NCBI GenBank assembly: GCA_029856435.1 | Contig: JAHQXB010000114.1 | Location: forward strand, 1 to 49,933 | From: Candidatus Jordarchaeia archaeon | Lineage (GTDB): Archaea > Asgardarchaeota > Jordiarchaeia > Jordiarchaeales > Jordiarchaeaceae | Direction: 5' to 3' | DNA length: 49,933 bases | Shown here: piece after piece, positions 7,704 through 16,795 of the stretch | How positions within the stretch are numbered: position 1 is the stretch's first letter | How the letters are laid out: every line of letters starts with the position of its first letter | Notes under the pieces: generated by a model | The model's input: the letters and a program-made list of their open reading frames with translations, nothing else | Database searches by the model: none | Told to the model about the DNA's origin: nothing | Position numbers and translations under genes: made by a program

Positions 7704-7770
7704 TAAAAGCATCCCTTTCCATAAAATCTATTGACATATTCATTACAATTCTTTACCTTTTATTGTTTTC

Positions 7771-7800
7771 TAAACCATCTCTTGATTTGAGATGGGTTTA
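7771..7800 (-). terminator. Stem-loop at the end of the glycosyltransferase gene
   Basis: TAAACCATCTC (7771-7781) and GAGATGGGTTTA (7789-7800) form an 11-pair stem with one bulged base. It overlaps the stop codon of the leftward glycosyltransferase gene and is followed on that strand by T-containing sequence. A transcription terminator is the simplest reading. Confidence 0.5.
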
Positions 7801-8721
7801 CTTTGTTTTGGCGGCTAGTCGCATAAACGCTTTTCTCCATCTTTCGATAGCCTCTTCGTTTCCTCCCAAAGCTTTAACCATGAAACCTGTTTTGTAAGCA
7901 ATTAGTGTCAAAGTGGAGAATTTGGGTCTCACAATAAATTTGAACAGGAAAATTATTATGTTTGCCGCTCCATCAAGTAATTTCCACAAGTTTGACCCAG
8001 CATACACTTCTTCGGACATGCCAAAATATAGGGCACGTCTAATGAAATGCTCTTTTGATATGCGCTCTTTAAACATTTTGTGTTTAACTACTGCATCTGG
8101 AGTGTAAACTACTCTATAGCCTGCCGCCCTAACCCTTAGTCCCAAGTCGGTATCCTCACCAGAGTAAAGTCCTCCAGACTTTCTGGTGATGTCCTCATTT
8201 AGAAAGTTGATTTTTTCCATAACGCTTCTCCGCACCGCCATATTACAGCCATAAGGATTTAGGGCTTCGGTACGCTGATTCTCTGTTCTTATTGCTAGTA
8301 TGGGGTAAATTGGAGGCTCCAGCCACTTTGGAACTTTATCATAAAATATGGGTAGCACCTTCCCGGTGACCAGACCGATTTGCGGTGACTCTTCAAAAAC
8401 CTTCACTAGGTTTGCTATCCAGTCCTCCCGATGAATTATGCAGTCGTCATCTGTGGAAACTATTATTTCCCCCTTAGATTTACGCATAATAAGGTTCCTT
8501 GAGCGAGTGTTCCCCATTTCAGTATCATTTCTAATGACGTGAAAATTTTTGTGGTGGCTGAATCTACTCTTCAAATATTCGTAGGTTCCATCTGCAGATG
8601 CGTCGTCTATCACCCACACATCAAAATTGGGGTAATTTTGGCTCAGGATACCCTCCAAACACTCAGCGACATCTTTTTTTCGATTGTAGGCACACAAAAC
8701 AACGGAAACAGACAAAACCAT
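7798..8721 (-). CDS. Family 2 glycosyltransferase
   Basis: 307 residues with a GT-A fold: VSVVLCAYNR at the N-terminus, VIDDASADGTYEYL for nucleotide binding, STDDDC as the DxD metal site, and SGEDTDLGLRVRAAGYRV as the acceptor-side ED motif. The start is placed at ATG 8721, with GGAG ten bases upstream, rather than the GTG at 8760. The C-terminus has a hydrophobic stretch (NIIIFLFKFIV) that may bind the membrane. It is divergent from a related glycosyltransferase at 8969, so both probably act in surface glycan or glycolipid synthesis. Donor and acceptor are unknown. Confidence 0.85.
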   Translation of the reverse strand: MVLSVSVVLCAYNRKKDVAECLEGILSQNYPNFDVWVIDDASADGTYEYLKSRFSHHKNFHVIRNDTEMGNTRSRNLIMRKSKGEIIVSTDDDCIIHREDWIANLVKVFEESPQIGLVTGKVLPIFYDKVPKWLEPPIYPILAIRTENQRTEALNPYGCNMAVRRSVMEKINFLNEDITRKSGGLYSGEDTDLGLRVRAAGYRVVYTPDAVVKHKMFKERISKEHFIRRALYFGMSEEVYAGSNLWKLLDGAANIIIFLFKFIVRPKFSTLTLIAYKTGFMVKALGGNEEAIERWRKAFMRLAAKTK

Positions 8722-8968
8722 TTCACTGTATCTCCTTATAAACGCGTTGTAGAATTTCACCCACGTAATTAATATAAAATTGTCTTTAAACCTTTTTATT
8801 TTAAAAATTCAAACATCGAGACTTGTAGTGGCCGGAAAATTATTAATTAGTTTTTCTATTATCACTCTTATATTTGGATTTCCTTTAGTTATATCGGATT
8901 TGTTCTCTGAGGATTTCCGAAAAGTAGAAAATGTGGTATAATGTTTCAATTTGCTAGGGTAGTTTTCT

Positions 8969-9889
8969 ATGGTTATATCGGTTGTAATTTTAACTTTCAA
9001 TAGAAGAGAGCATGTGGTTGACACTGTGGAGAGCACGCTTCGTCAGGCGTTTGATGGGGACTATGAAGTCATTGTGGTAGATAATTGGTCTGAGGATGGA
9101 AGCTATGAGGAGCTAAAATCCAGGTTTTCCAGAATTTCAAATTTTTGTATTGTTAGACCCTCTCAGAGGATAGGAATCGCGGCGGCGAGAAATTATGGGA
9201 TTCAAATCTCTAAGGGAGACATAGTGGCGTTTATTGATGATGATTGCATCGCAAATAGGTCTTGGCTCAAAGAGATTAACAGCATCTTCAAAGATAGTAG
9301 CGTAGGATGTGTTGGGGGAAAAATAAGTCTAGTAATGGTGGGAGCAAAAAAGCCAAAATGGTTGGGGAAGGATGTCTATGGAATTCTAGGTGTAACCAAT
9401 TGGGGGGAAAAGGCCAGAGACATATACTTTCCCATAGGAGGAAACTTGGCCATTAGAAGGGATTTGGCACTAAAAATCGGAGGGTTTAAAGAGCAGCTGG
9501 GGCCCCATGGAGTTAAAGTCTTCGGGGAAGAAATCAGTATTAGCAATAGGGTGCGGAACTCCGGTTTTAGAGTTGTATATGCTCCCAAGGCGAAGGTTTT
9601 CCACAAGATTTGGAAGAATCGCATCGAAATAGAAAATTTGCTTAGGAGGGCCTACATGATAAGTGTGGGCGACTACTACCTCTATGGCAGGATTCCCAAA
9701 AAAGTCCTCATTAATCTGGGAATTTTGCTGGCATCCCTGTATGGTTATATGGCGTTTTGGAGACCCAATCTTCTAATCCACTTATTCTACGCAGCGGGAT
9801 ACCTAGTTCCATCCCTAACCAGAAAAGAACCGTTAAAGACTTTAGGCTCCATGATAAATATTTGGAAGAAAATCCAAAGGAGAAGATAA
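8969..9889 (+). CDS. Family 2 glycosyltransferase
   Basis: 306 residues, a paralogue of the product of 7798-8721. Motifs: ISVVILTFNRR, VVDNWSEDGSYEEL, AFIDDDC (DxD), and FGEEISISNRVRNSGFRVVYAP. The C-terminal part has a membrane-associated segment (LGILLASLYGYMAF). The next gene starts 2 bases after its stop, so they form an operon. Probably transfers sugars onto a lipid or protein carrier at the cytoplasmic face. Specificity cannot be read from the sequence. Confidence 0.85.
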   Translation: MVISVVILTFNRREHVVDTVESTLRQAFDGDYEVIVVDNWSEDGSYEELKSRFSRISNFCIVRPSQRIGIAAARNYGIQISKGDIVAFIDDDCIANRSWLKEINSIFKDSSVGCVGGKISLVMVGAKKPKWLGKDVYGILGVTNWGEKARDIYFPIGGNLAIRRDLALKIGGFKEQLGPHGVKVFGEEISISNRVRNSGFRVVYAPKAKVFHKIWKNRIEIENLLRRAYMISVGDYYLYGRIPKKVLINLGILLASLYGYMAFWRPNLLIHLFYAAGYLVPSLTRKEPLKTLGSMINIWKKIQRRR

Positions 9890-9891
9890 AG

Positions 9892-11046
9892 TTGCTGAAC
9901 CTACCCCTCGCGCTAATTGCCGTTTACATTTTCCTAGCGATAATAATGTTAGTAATACCTATTATTTACTTTTTCACAGCATTAGTATCAATATTTAAGA
10001 CGAAGAGCGGGAAGGAGAAGAAAAATTTGCCCACAGTTACCGTAATTGTTCCAACCTACAATGAAGAAAAAAATGTTGAACGCGTATTGAAAAGTTTGCG
10101 CAGTTTAAACTACCCGAAAGAGAAAATGGAGATCATTTTTGTCGATGACTCAACTGATAGAACCTTTGAACTTATAGAAAATGAAACAAAAGACTGGAAG
10201 AACGCAAAAAGAATAAAACATGAAAAGAGATTTTCAAAGGCTTACGGTCTTAACGAGGCACTATCTGTATCAAGCGGAGAGATAGTAGCAGTATATGACG
10301 CGGACTGCAGCATAGAACCAGACGCCTTAAAAGCTCTGGTTAAACACTTTGACGACCCAAAAGTAATAGCTGTCCAAGGAAGATACGAGGCGGAAAGACG
10401 CAATTTTCTAAGCCGCGTCATCGACCTCGAATACACACTCTGGCAGGGGGGACAGCTGGTCGCGGTACCAGTTCTAATTGGCTACAACTACGCAGTGAGG
10501 CGAACCTACCTTGAACGCACCGGCGGCTTTGACGCCGAAATGTTAGCTGAAGACCATGAATTGTGGTACAGGATTTATGTTGACGGCTACAAAATAGTTT
10601 ACACCCAGGAAGCAGGAGTGAAAGTGCTTGAGCCTCGCTTTTTTAAAGATTTTGTCCAGCAGAGGAGGAGGTGGAGCAGAGGGTCAGATCAAGCCACCGC
10701 TAAGTATAGTGCTCAGAGACTGAGAATGTTTCCCAAACCCAGAATACCCAACTTCCTATCTTTCACCTCTAGATATACTGCTCCCTCCCTGAACGCGGTG
10801 TGTTTAGCTCTGCTACCCTTCTTGCTGGCACTTGGCGTGTTCTACCATGAATTTGTTCCGCTTATCTTTATTCTTGCGGGAGCAATCTTTTTTATTAATT
10901 TGGGCGCCCTTATTTTTTGCCTAAAACTCAGAAAGCCCCGCGCCTGGCTCTACTTGGCACCCTTATCCTTCCTAGTTCTCTACCAGAACATTTTATTCTT
11001 CACAGTAAGAAGAAAGGAAATAAAGTGGGAAAAAACTCAAAAATAA
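9892..11046 (+). CDS. Membrane-bound processive-type family 2 glycosyltransferase
   Basis: 384 residues starting at TTG 9892, with GGAG at 9879-9882; the open frame extends upstream but overlaps the previous gene. Order: an N-terminal membrane segment (IAVYIFLAIIMLVIPIIYFF), a GT-A domain with VIVPTYNEEKN, FVDDSTDRT, VYDADCS (DxD) and AEDHELWYRI, then the QQRRRWSRG motif that is typical of cellulose-synthase-like and hyaluronan-synthase-like enzymes. Two to three membrane helices follow. The third glycosyltransferase of this locus, it could polymerise or flip-couple a surface polysaccharide. Confidence 0.85.
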   Translation: MLNLPLALIAVYIFLAIIMLVIPIIYFFTALVSIFKTKSGKEKKNLPTVTVIVPTYNEEKNVERVLKSLRSLNYPKEKMEIIFVDDSTDRTFELIENETKDWKNAKRIKHEKRFSKAYGLNEALSVSSGEIVAVYDADCSIEPDALKALVKHFDDPKVIAVQGRYEAERRNFLSRVIDLEYTLWQGGQLVAVPVLIGYNYAVRRTYLERTGGFDAEMLAEDHELWYRIYVDGYKIVYTQEAGVKVLEPRFFKDFVQQRRRWSRGSDQATAKYSAQRLRMFPKPRIPNFLSFTSRYTAPSLNAVCLALLPFLLALGVFYHEFVPLIFILAGAIFFINLGALIFCLKLRKPRAWLYLAPLSFLVLYQNILFFTVRRKEIKWEKTQK

Positions 11047-11063
11047 AAAGCGCCGTGTGAATA

Positions 11064-11087
11064 GTACCTGTTAACTAAAGCAGGTAC
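11064..11087 (+). terminator. Hairpin after the glycosyltransferase operon
   Basis: GTACCTG (11064-11070) and CAGGTAC (11081-11087) form a perfect seven-pair stem around a ten-base loop, 18 bases after the stop of the third glycosyltransferase. No T-run follows. It may end transcription or be an operator for the next gene at 11130. Confidence 0.35.
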
Positions 11088-11129
11088 AGCATATTTGAGG
11101 ATTAGAAATATCTTCTGGCGTGGCTTGTT

Positions 11130-13058
11130 ATGGAGGCGTACAGTTTGCCCAAAGTAAGTTTGTTGAAAGTGAAGGATGTAGAAGCAACAGTTAGGAAGGG
11201 AATTGAACTAATCGGCGGAATAGATGTGGATTATTGTGACCAGATAGTAATAAAGCCTAACATTTGCTATCACAAGGACATTTATGGTAATGTGAATACT
11301 GATTTGCGTGTCCTTGACGCCGTTATTCGTGTGGCTAAGGAGCATTCAAACAAAGTCTTGGTTGTGGAAAGCGATAGCACGTCAAATCCCGCCGAGATAA
11401 GAATGGAACAGAGCGGAGCTATGGGAATTATAAGAAAAAACCAGGTTTCCTTCCTTAATCTGAGCCACGACGAAATCGTAGACGTAGAGGTAGGCCAGAG
11501 AAAGATTCGCCTACCCAAAACTGTTTTGGAGGCGCCTTACTTTATAAATGTTCCAAAACTGAAAACTCATGAAATCACAGTTATTACAGTTGCCCTAAAA
11601 AACCTGTATGGACTTCTTCCCGAAAAGAGCAAAGCCGCATTTTATCATCCCATCCTGGAAGAAATCATCCCCTTAATAAATTTGGCAGTAAAACAAGACC
11701 TTATAGTGGTGGATGGAATTATAGGGATGGAGGGAAGAGGTCCCATAGTCGGCACACCTGTGAATATGAACGTGATTCTGTGCGGCAGAGATCCCGTTAC
11801 AGTTGATTCCGTAGCAGCCCATATAATGGGCTTTAAACCCCAAAAAATAAAGACCATAGTGAAAACCTACCAGGGAGGAGTGGGCGAAATTGACCTGTCA
11901 AAAATCGAAGTAGTAGGGGTTGAGCCCAAATCAGTCGCTAAAAAGTTTAGAGGACCAGAAATTTCAGTCACAGGCCTGGCAAAAGACGGCACATCCACAC
12001 TTAGAATGCTGTTCCTCCCCAGCAAGACCATAAGACTACCCGGAGTTAAAGAGGTGGGAATAGGAGTCATTGGTGCGGGTAAAATCGCGGAACTCCTACA
12101 CTTCCCCGGCTACTCAAAGCTTGAAAACGTGAGACTAGAAGCCGCAGCAGACCCCAATCAGGAAAGACTTCGAGAAATTCAAAAAAAGTTTAACGTGCGG
12201 GAAGTTTACACTGATTACCGCGACCTCCTAGAAAACAAAAAAATCGACGCCGTTTCCATCTGCACCCCTCCCGAACTCCACAAAACCATAACCATAGAAG
12301 CCCTAGAAAGAGGAAAACACGTATTATGTGAAAAACCTCTAGCAACCAACCCCAAAGACTGCTACACAATAATGGAAGCTTTGAACGGAATTAAAAAAAT
12401 TGTCATGCCCGCTTTCAACTACAGATTCACACCAAGCGTAAAACTTGCAAATGAAATCATCTTCCGAGGAAAAATCGGAGAAATAAAAGAAATAAAGGCA
12501 CTATTCAAGAGCGACCAGAGAACATGGAAGGCCCTAACACCCTTCAGATTCAAAGACAAATACGGCGTCATAACCGACCTTGGCCCCCACGCCATAGACA
12601 TGCTAAGATACCTATGTGGAGAAATTGAAAAAGTGCAAAAAACCAATGCCACCATAGAAAGGTATGGCGTCTACGACAATGCAGACCTGACATTTAACAT
12701 GGAAAATGGAGCAACTGCAAACATTGAATTAAGCTGGTTCGGAGACAGCATAATCCCCTCATTTCCCTGGGAAATAAGGGGCGAAAAGGCCACCCTAAAA
12801 CTAGACATCTTAAGATCCCCGTTCTCCATAAAACTGAGAAGAAAAGGCGAAAAAAGAGAAACCAAATACGCTGTAGAGTCTACCCTCACAGACTTAGTTA
12901 ACAAGCTAACAATGGCAGTTCGCAGAACACATTATAGTTACGACGCTGAAATTAATTACTTCGTTCAGTGCGCAGCTAACAATGCTTCACCCCAAGTTAC
13001 CGTAAAGGATGGCACCCGCTGCGTCGAAATTATGCAAGAAATCTCAGAGAAAATCTAA
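11130..13058 (+). CDS. DUF362 domain fused to a Gfo/Idh/MocA-type oxidoreductase
   Basis: 642 residues with two domains. Residues about 1-290 match DUF362 (IVIKPNICYHKD, VVESDSTSNP, FINVPKLKTHE, DPVTVDSVAAHIMGF), a domain otherwise found with ferredoxin or alone. It lacks the iron-sulfur insert of some members. From about 309 a Rossmann fold begins (VGIGVIGAGKIAELLHFPGY), followed by the EKPLATN signature of Gfo/Idh/MocA dehydrogenases and their C-terminal sheet domain (DLGPHAIDMLRYL). The second part would be an NAD(P)-dependent sugar or cyclitol dehydrogenase. The fusion suggests consecutive steps or a redox link. It follows three glycosyltransferase genes, so a role in making an unusual surface sugar is plausible but inferred. 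Confidence 0.8.
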   Translation: MEAYSLPKVSLLKVKDVEATVRKGIELIGGIDVDYCDQIVIKPNICYHKDIYGNVNTDLRVLDAVIRVAKEHSNKVLVVESDSTSNPAEIRMEQSGAMGIIRKNQVSFLNLSHDEIVDVEVGQRKIRLPKTVLEAPYFINVPKLKTHEITVITVALKNLYGLLPEKSKAAFYHPILEEIIPLINLAVKQDLIVVDGIIGMEGRGPIVGTPVNMNVILCGRDPVTVDSVAAHIMGFKPQKIKTIVKTYQGGVGEIDLSKIEVVGVEPKSVAKKFRGPEISVTGLAKDGTSTLRMLFLPSKTIRLPGVKEVGIGVIGAGKIAELLHFPGYSKLENVRLEAAADPNQERLREIQKKFNVREVYTDYRDLLENKKIDAVSICTPPELHKTITIEALERGKHVLCEKPLATNPKDCYTIMEALNGIKKIVMPAFNYRFTPSVKLANEIIFRGKIGEIKEIKALFKSDQRTWKALTPFRFKDKYGVITDLGPHAIDMLRYLCGEIEKVQKTNATIERYGVYDNADLTFNMENGATANIELSWFGDSIIPSFPWEIRGEKATLKLDILRSPFSIKLRRKGEKRETKYAVESTLTDLVNKLTMAVRRTHYSYDAEINYFVQCAANNASPQVTVKDGTRCVEIMQEISEKI

Positions 13059-13251
13059 CGAATAACATTTAACTTGACTGCGTACCTTGAGGAGTTGCAC
13101 TATGTTTTTAACTTGTTCTAGAAAAGGAAAGATTAAACCCTATTTGATGTGCAGAAACCCTTCATAGAAGAAGATAGAATGCTGCCACAAAACAAAACTT
13201 TATACTGCCTTATTTTGATAGGCATAGTGAAAATTTTAATTAGTTAAAGGG

Positions 13252-13578
13252 TTATTCGAGTTTCACTTCTCGTCTTTTTCTTTCCTTTTCTATTTCTTCG
13301 TCTATAATGGATTTTATTGTTTCTTGCCTGTTGAATCCTACCAGAGTTCTATTTTTGTTGATTACTAGGGCGGGAACCGCGTCTATTTTGTATTCTTCAA
13401 CCTCTTTTTTTACTTTGGGGTCAAAAATGTTGTTTATTTTCCATTCCACATCTTTCCGAGGGTCCCTCATTAGAGGGTTCACCACGAGTTTCATAAAGTT
13501 CTTGCACTCAATTGAGTTCGGGTTATAGAAATACTCTACCACTATGCGAATACGGGGTGTAGATGCTTTTCCACTCAT
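13252..13578 (-). CDS. Thioredoxin-fold protein with a single active-site-region cysteine
   Basis: 108 residues. The pattern VEYFYNPNSIECKNF corresponds to the active-site region of thioredoxins, but only one cysteine is present. AVPALVI supplies the cis-proline segment and VGFNRQE the last strand. With one Cys it cannot be a classic dithiol oxidoreductase. It might bind a metal or form mixed disulfides, or be structural. The C-terminal helix is very charged. It lies alone between the DUF362 fusion and a regulator gene. Confidence 0.7.
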   Translation of the reverse strand: MSGKASTPRIRIVVEYFYNPNSIECKNFMKLVVNPLMRDPRKDVEWKINNIFDPKVKKEVEEYKIDAVPALVINKNRTLVGFNRQETIKSIIDEEIEKERKRREVKLE

Positions 13579-13689
13579 AACTCCACAATCCTAATGTCCT
13601 CATAGCGACTGAGAATAATTTTAATTCATTTTTAACATGAAAAATTTGGTTTCATACTTTCTAGGATTGCGTAAGCGTATAAGGATTTG

Positions 13690-14328
13690 CTAGAGCCATA
13701 GGGTTTGTTTGAGTGTTATCACATAGGGTTTTTTGTTTTTATCTACGGAAACGAGATTGCTTTTTTCCAACTCCTTAATGTATTCGTTGACCTTTGCTCT
13801 GGTGAGTGAAAGTTGTTTGGATATTTCTGTGTAGCTTAACCCTTTCTCGTTTTCAAGTAGAGCGAGGATTTGATACTTTTTGTCCCGTGTTAACACATTT
13901 TTCAACATTTTTTTCCTGGCGCTCTCTCTTTCTTCAAGTAATTTGATGTGGTTCTCAAGGTCTTGAATATATTTGTTAAGTCGATAATCCATAGCTTCTC
14001 TCCTTACCGCTGAAGTTGTTTTTTCGGCTAGCAACTCGGATTCGCGGACGTTCTTTAAATCTCCTAAAATTATCTGAATCTGTTTCACTGCTTCAACTGA
14101 AACCCTGTCCACTATCTGATTAAGTAGATCCATTATTAGATTTTGTAACCGGGATAAAATTCTGCTCATATCCATATTGCTGAAAGTTGTTTTCTCACTG
14201 TCGAAAAGTTCTCTGCGCAGGCTTTCAAAGAAGGAGTTCACTTCAAATTGAGAGCTTTGCTGCGCGCTTTGTATCTCTGCCACTAGACGAATCGCACTTC
14301 TTCTTACGCGTTCATCCTCCTCGCTCAT
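13690..14328 (-). CDS. Coiled-coil protein with C-terminal winged helix
   Basis: 212 residues. The first two thirds are long helices (NSFFESLRREL, RLNKYIQDLENHIKLLEERES), probably a coiled coil or helical bundle. The last 60 residues form a winged helix: DKKYQILALLENEKGLSYTEISKQL, then RAKVNEYIKELEKSNLV. GGAGTGATC just before ATG 14328 is a strong ribosome binding site. Likely a DNA-binding regulator whose helical part dimerises or senses something. It is divergent from the THEP1 gene with about 190 bases between. Confidence 0.75.
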   Translation of the reverse strand: MSEEDERVRRSAIRLVAEIQSAQQSSQFEVNSFFESLRRELFDSEKTTFSNMDMSRILSRLQNLIMDLLNQIVDRVSVEAVKQIQIILGDLKNVRESELLAEKTTSAVRREAMDYRLNKYIQDLENHIKLLEERESARKKMLKNVLTRDKKYQILALLENEKGLSYTEISKQLSLTRAKVNEYIKELEKSNLVSVDKNKKPYVITLKQTLWL

Positions 14329-14515
14329 AAAAGATCACTCCAGATATAATATTAATTTATGGTTAGTGGTTTTATAATTTAATAATATTGAAAGATTATT
14401 TAAGGGAATCAGCATTATCAAGTCATTTGTAGTCAATTATTAAGAAGATTTTCTATTATACTAGGCAAAAAAGGGTATATTTATCTCTCTAATTATAGTA
14501 AGAGGGTGTAAGGGT

Positions 14516-15064
14516 ATGAAGGTTAATTTGTTAATTACCGGGCCTCCAGGGGTTGGAAAAAGCAGTCTAATAAACCAGATTGTTAGAGAGGCTCGAGAAC
14601 GCAACCTGATGGTTGGCGGCATCATCACCCCTGAGCAAAGAGTATTGGTGCAGGGAAAAAATGTTCGTGTAGGTTTTTTCATAGTTAATCTTCTTAGCAA
14701 CGAGCAGGATTTTTTGGCCAAGGCTGATTTAAAAAGTGAATACAGAGTTGGCAAGTATGGTGTGATTCTTGAAAACATCAAGAGTATTGGGGTGCGGGCC
14801 ATCAGAGAGGCGATTCAGAAGGCGAATTTAATTGTAATAGATGAAATTGGAAAAATGGAACTTTTGGCACCGGAATTCGCGGTTGCAGTGCGCGAAGCTC
14901 TTGATTCCCTCAAACCTGTGCTTGGCACAATTGGAAAGAACGTCCAACACCCCTTCGTTGAAGAGATTAAAAGAAGAAGAGACATTGAGATAATTAACTT
15001 AACTAGAAGTAACCGTGAGATGATATATAAGAGAATATTTTCGGAAATAATCGGTGCGGTGTAA
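14516..15064 (+). CDS. Nucleoside-triphosphatase of the THEP1 family
   Basis: 182 residues, the usual length. Walker A is GPPGVGKS (about 9-16), Walker B is LIVIDEIGKMEL, the family signature. THEP1 enzymes hydrolyse NTPs to NDPs, and their physiological role is uncertain. VGGIITPEQR corresponds to the conserved GG(I/F)xTxE segment. A possible promoter lies in the AT-rich divergent region upstream. No operon partner. Confidence 0.9.
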   Translation: MKVNLLITGPPGVGKSSLINQIVREARERNLMVGGIITPEQRVLVQGKNVRVGFFIVNLLSNEQDFLAKADLKSEYRVGKYGVILENIKSIGVRAIREAIQKANLIVIDEIGKMELLAPEFAVAVREALDSLKPVLGTIGKNVQHPFVEEIKRRRDIEIINLTRSNREMIYKRIFSEIIGAV

Positions 15065-15148
15065 ATTTCAAAAGAGTCCACGCTTAGTGAACCACACAAC
15101 TTAAAGGATAAATAAAAAAGTTTCCAGAGAGATACCGTTTTTCTGGGT

Positions 15149-15868
15149 TCATAGCTGCTGATTTTGTTTTCCCAACTGTGTGATGATAGGTAGTTTGGTG
15201 TAAATCCGGTATACTTGGTTAAGGTAGTTTGGTAAGTCCATAATGAAACTGTTGAGCTTGAAAAATGGGACGATAGGAACTCCCTCAGAAAAATTAACTC
15301 CCTCTGCTAGTAAGGTGACAATTAAGGGTATAATCTTTGCCTCTCTCCACCCCCATAGTCCCATTTTTAGAAACGTTTTAGGCAGTGCTTTTGAGAGAGC
15401 TTCAGCCCTTTCTATTTGCTTTTTACAGTAAGTTCTCAACATATGATTCTTGCCAGATTTTTTGTAATGTTTGGAATCAACACATAGGATTAGAGGATTC
15501 TTTAATCCAACAACATCTATTTCGTATCTTTTTTGATTTTGGCCGAATCTAAAATTTTGGATGCAGAAAAAGTTGTTCGTTTCAAGCACCTTCCTTGAGA
15601 AGGCTTCAAATTCCTTCCAGCTTAAAAGTTTACAAATCTTCTCTATATCCGCACCAAATTTTAAAGCAACTAGAGAAAGCTGAAGTCTGGTTTCCAAATT
15701 AAAGTTAATTTTGCGCTTGGCAGGATCAACAAATCCTTCAGCTGTTAATAGGTCAAAAAGCTCTTGGTCTTCCACCATATTTTTAAGCTCTTCAAAATCT
15801 AGAGTTTCGACCTCCCTTAACCTTTTTATAATCGAGATAACAGTTTCCGCTTTTTCTTTTTTGTACAC
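15149..15868 (-). CDS. PD-(D/E)XK nuclease-like protein
   Basis: 239 residues. The central part WKEFEAFSRKVL, YEIDVVG and CVDSKHYKK fits the E...D...DxK pattern of restriction-endonuclease-like folds, common in archaeal Holliday-junction resolvase-like and restriction-like proteins. The N-terminal helical part (about 1-85) may bind DNA. The start is GTG 15868 with GGAGAGG upstream. No methyltransferase is adjacent, so it is probably a repair or house-keeping nuclease and not part of a restriction-modification pair. Confidence 0.7.
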   Translation of the reverse strand: MYKKEKAETVISIIKRLREVETLDFEELKNMVEDQELFDLLTAEGFVDPAKRKINFNLETRLQLSLVALKFGADIEKICKLLSWKEFEAFSRKVLETNNFFCIQNFRFGQNQKRYEIDVVGLKNPLILCVDSKHYKKSGKNHMLRTYCKKQIERAEALSKALPKTFLKMGLWGWREAKIIPLIVTLLAEGVNFSEGVPIVPFFKLNSFIMDLPNYLNQVYRIYTKLPIITQLGKQNQQL

Positions 15869-15952
15869 TAAAACCTCTCCTATTATGTATTTAAAAAACC
15901 GAAATGTGGCTGTAACGTTTTAAGTGTTGGACCTGAATTATAGTTGACAAAT

Positions 15953-16318
15953 TTATCTATTTTGAAAGTGAACTTGTTCGAATAATTTTTTAATTTCACG
16001 GGCAGCCATATCTATTTTATTATAGTAGCGGACTGGTGGAGCAACAAGGGCGGAAAGAAATGTTTTTGGAGAAACATCCACCGCTTTGAAAACCATTTTG
16101 CCTCCGGAAAACCTTATTGGCACATCACTCAAATCTCCCAGTCCTAGTTCACTTTTTGTCCTTTTAGGCGCTGATAGTGCAAATGAAGACATTGCGGCAG
16201 CCACTCTTTTATCAAATTCCGGTGGTTCCGCCGATGCCATAAAGCCCTCAGCTGAAGAGGCTACACAGGCTTTTAGAGAGCACTTCTTCATCGTTTCCTT
16301 CAAAATTTTGGAGAGCAC
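15953..16318 (-). CDS. Roadblock/LC7 (MglB-like) domain protein
   Basis: About 121 residues. The order of helix and strands, with VLSKILKETMKKCSLKAC, VASSAEGFMASAEPP, DVPIRFSGGKMVFKAVD and the C-terminal helix AAREIKKLFEQ, fits the roadblock/LC7 fold. In archaea these dimers regulate small GTPases of the Ras/Arf type. The GTPase at 6063 is a candidate partner, though unlinked. The start may be GTG 16318 or the TTG one codon before. A TATA-like box (TTATATTTA) lies on this strand near 16430. Confidence 0.7.
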   Translation of the reverse strand: MLSKILKETMKKCSLKACVASSAEGFMASAEPPEFDKRVAAAMSSFALSAPKRTKSELGLGDLSDVPIRFSGGKMVFKAVDVSPKTFLSALVAPPVRYYNKIDMAAREIKKLFEQVHFQNR

Positions 16319-16321
16319 CAA

Positions 16322-16795
16322 GTTTCCTGCGCAGAATGATCCTCACCCTTTAAGTATTTTAGACCGGATCATAATTTTATACAATTTTAAGCCAATTAAA
16401 CCTTATTCGAACACCGATAAATATAATTCTTTAAGTCCTTGAAACACTTCACGATGGCCTTGATTGGAGTAAAAGATGAATAAAACGGTAAAATTATTTT
16501 AAAAATCGTTGCTAAAAATAGTATTTTAAGAGTATATTTTTAGACTCGGCGGGCCTGTTTGGATAATTGCGTTCACCCTAATTTAGGCTACCGTTGTTGA
16601 GGTCCATCTCCAATTACTCACTTCATAAAAAACCGTGAGCATAATTACAAAATGTTTCGCAGTCTACCAATGAATTCTTAAATCTGTAAAAAGGGATTTA
16701 GACTCCAAAGTTGAATCTTCTACAGGTATTGTAGTTAATCTTATATCTTGAAATATTAATACGGTAACTATCAAGTGTACCTATGTTAGAAATTA
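16322..16795. other. Gene-free intergenic region
   Basis: About 470 bases between divergent genes. It is AT-rich and should hold promoters for both. I see a short GC patch (GGCGGGCCTG near 16547) but no supported fold, RNA gene, repeat or open frame. Confidence 0.5.

Noticed and set aside
9757..9891. N-terminal extension of the third glycosyltransferase
   Set aside because: It overlaps the previous gene in another frame; a ribosome site supports TTG 9892.
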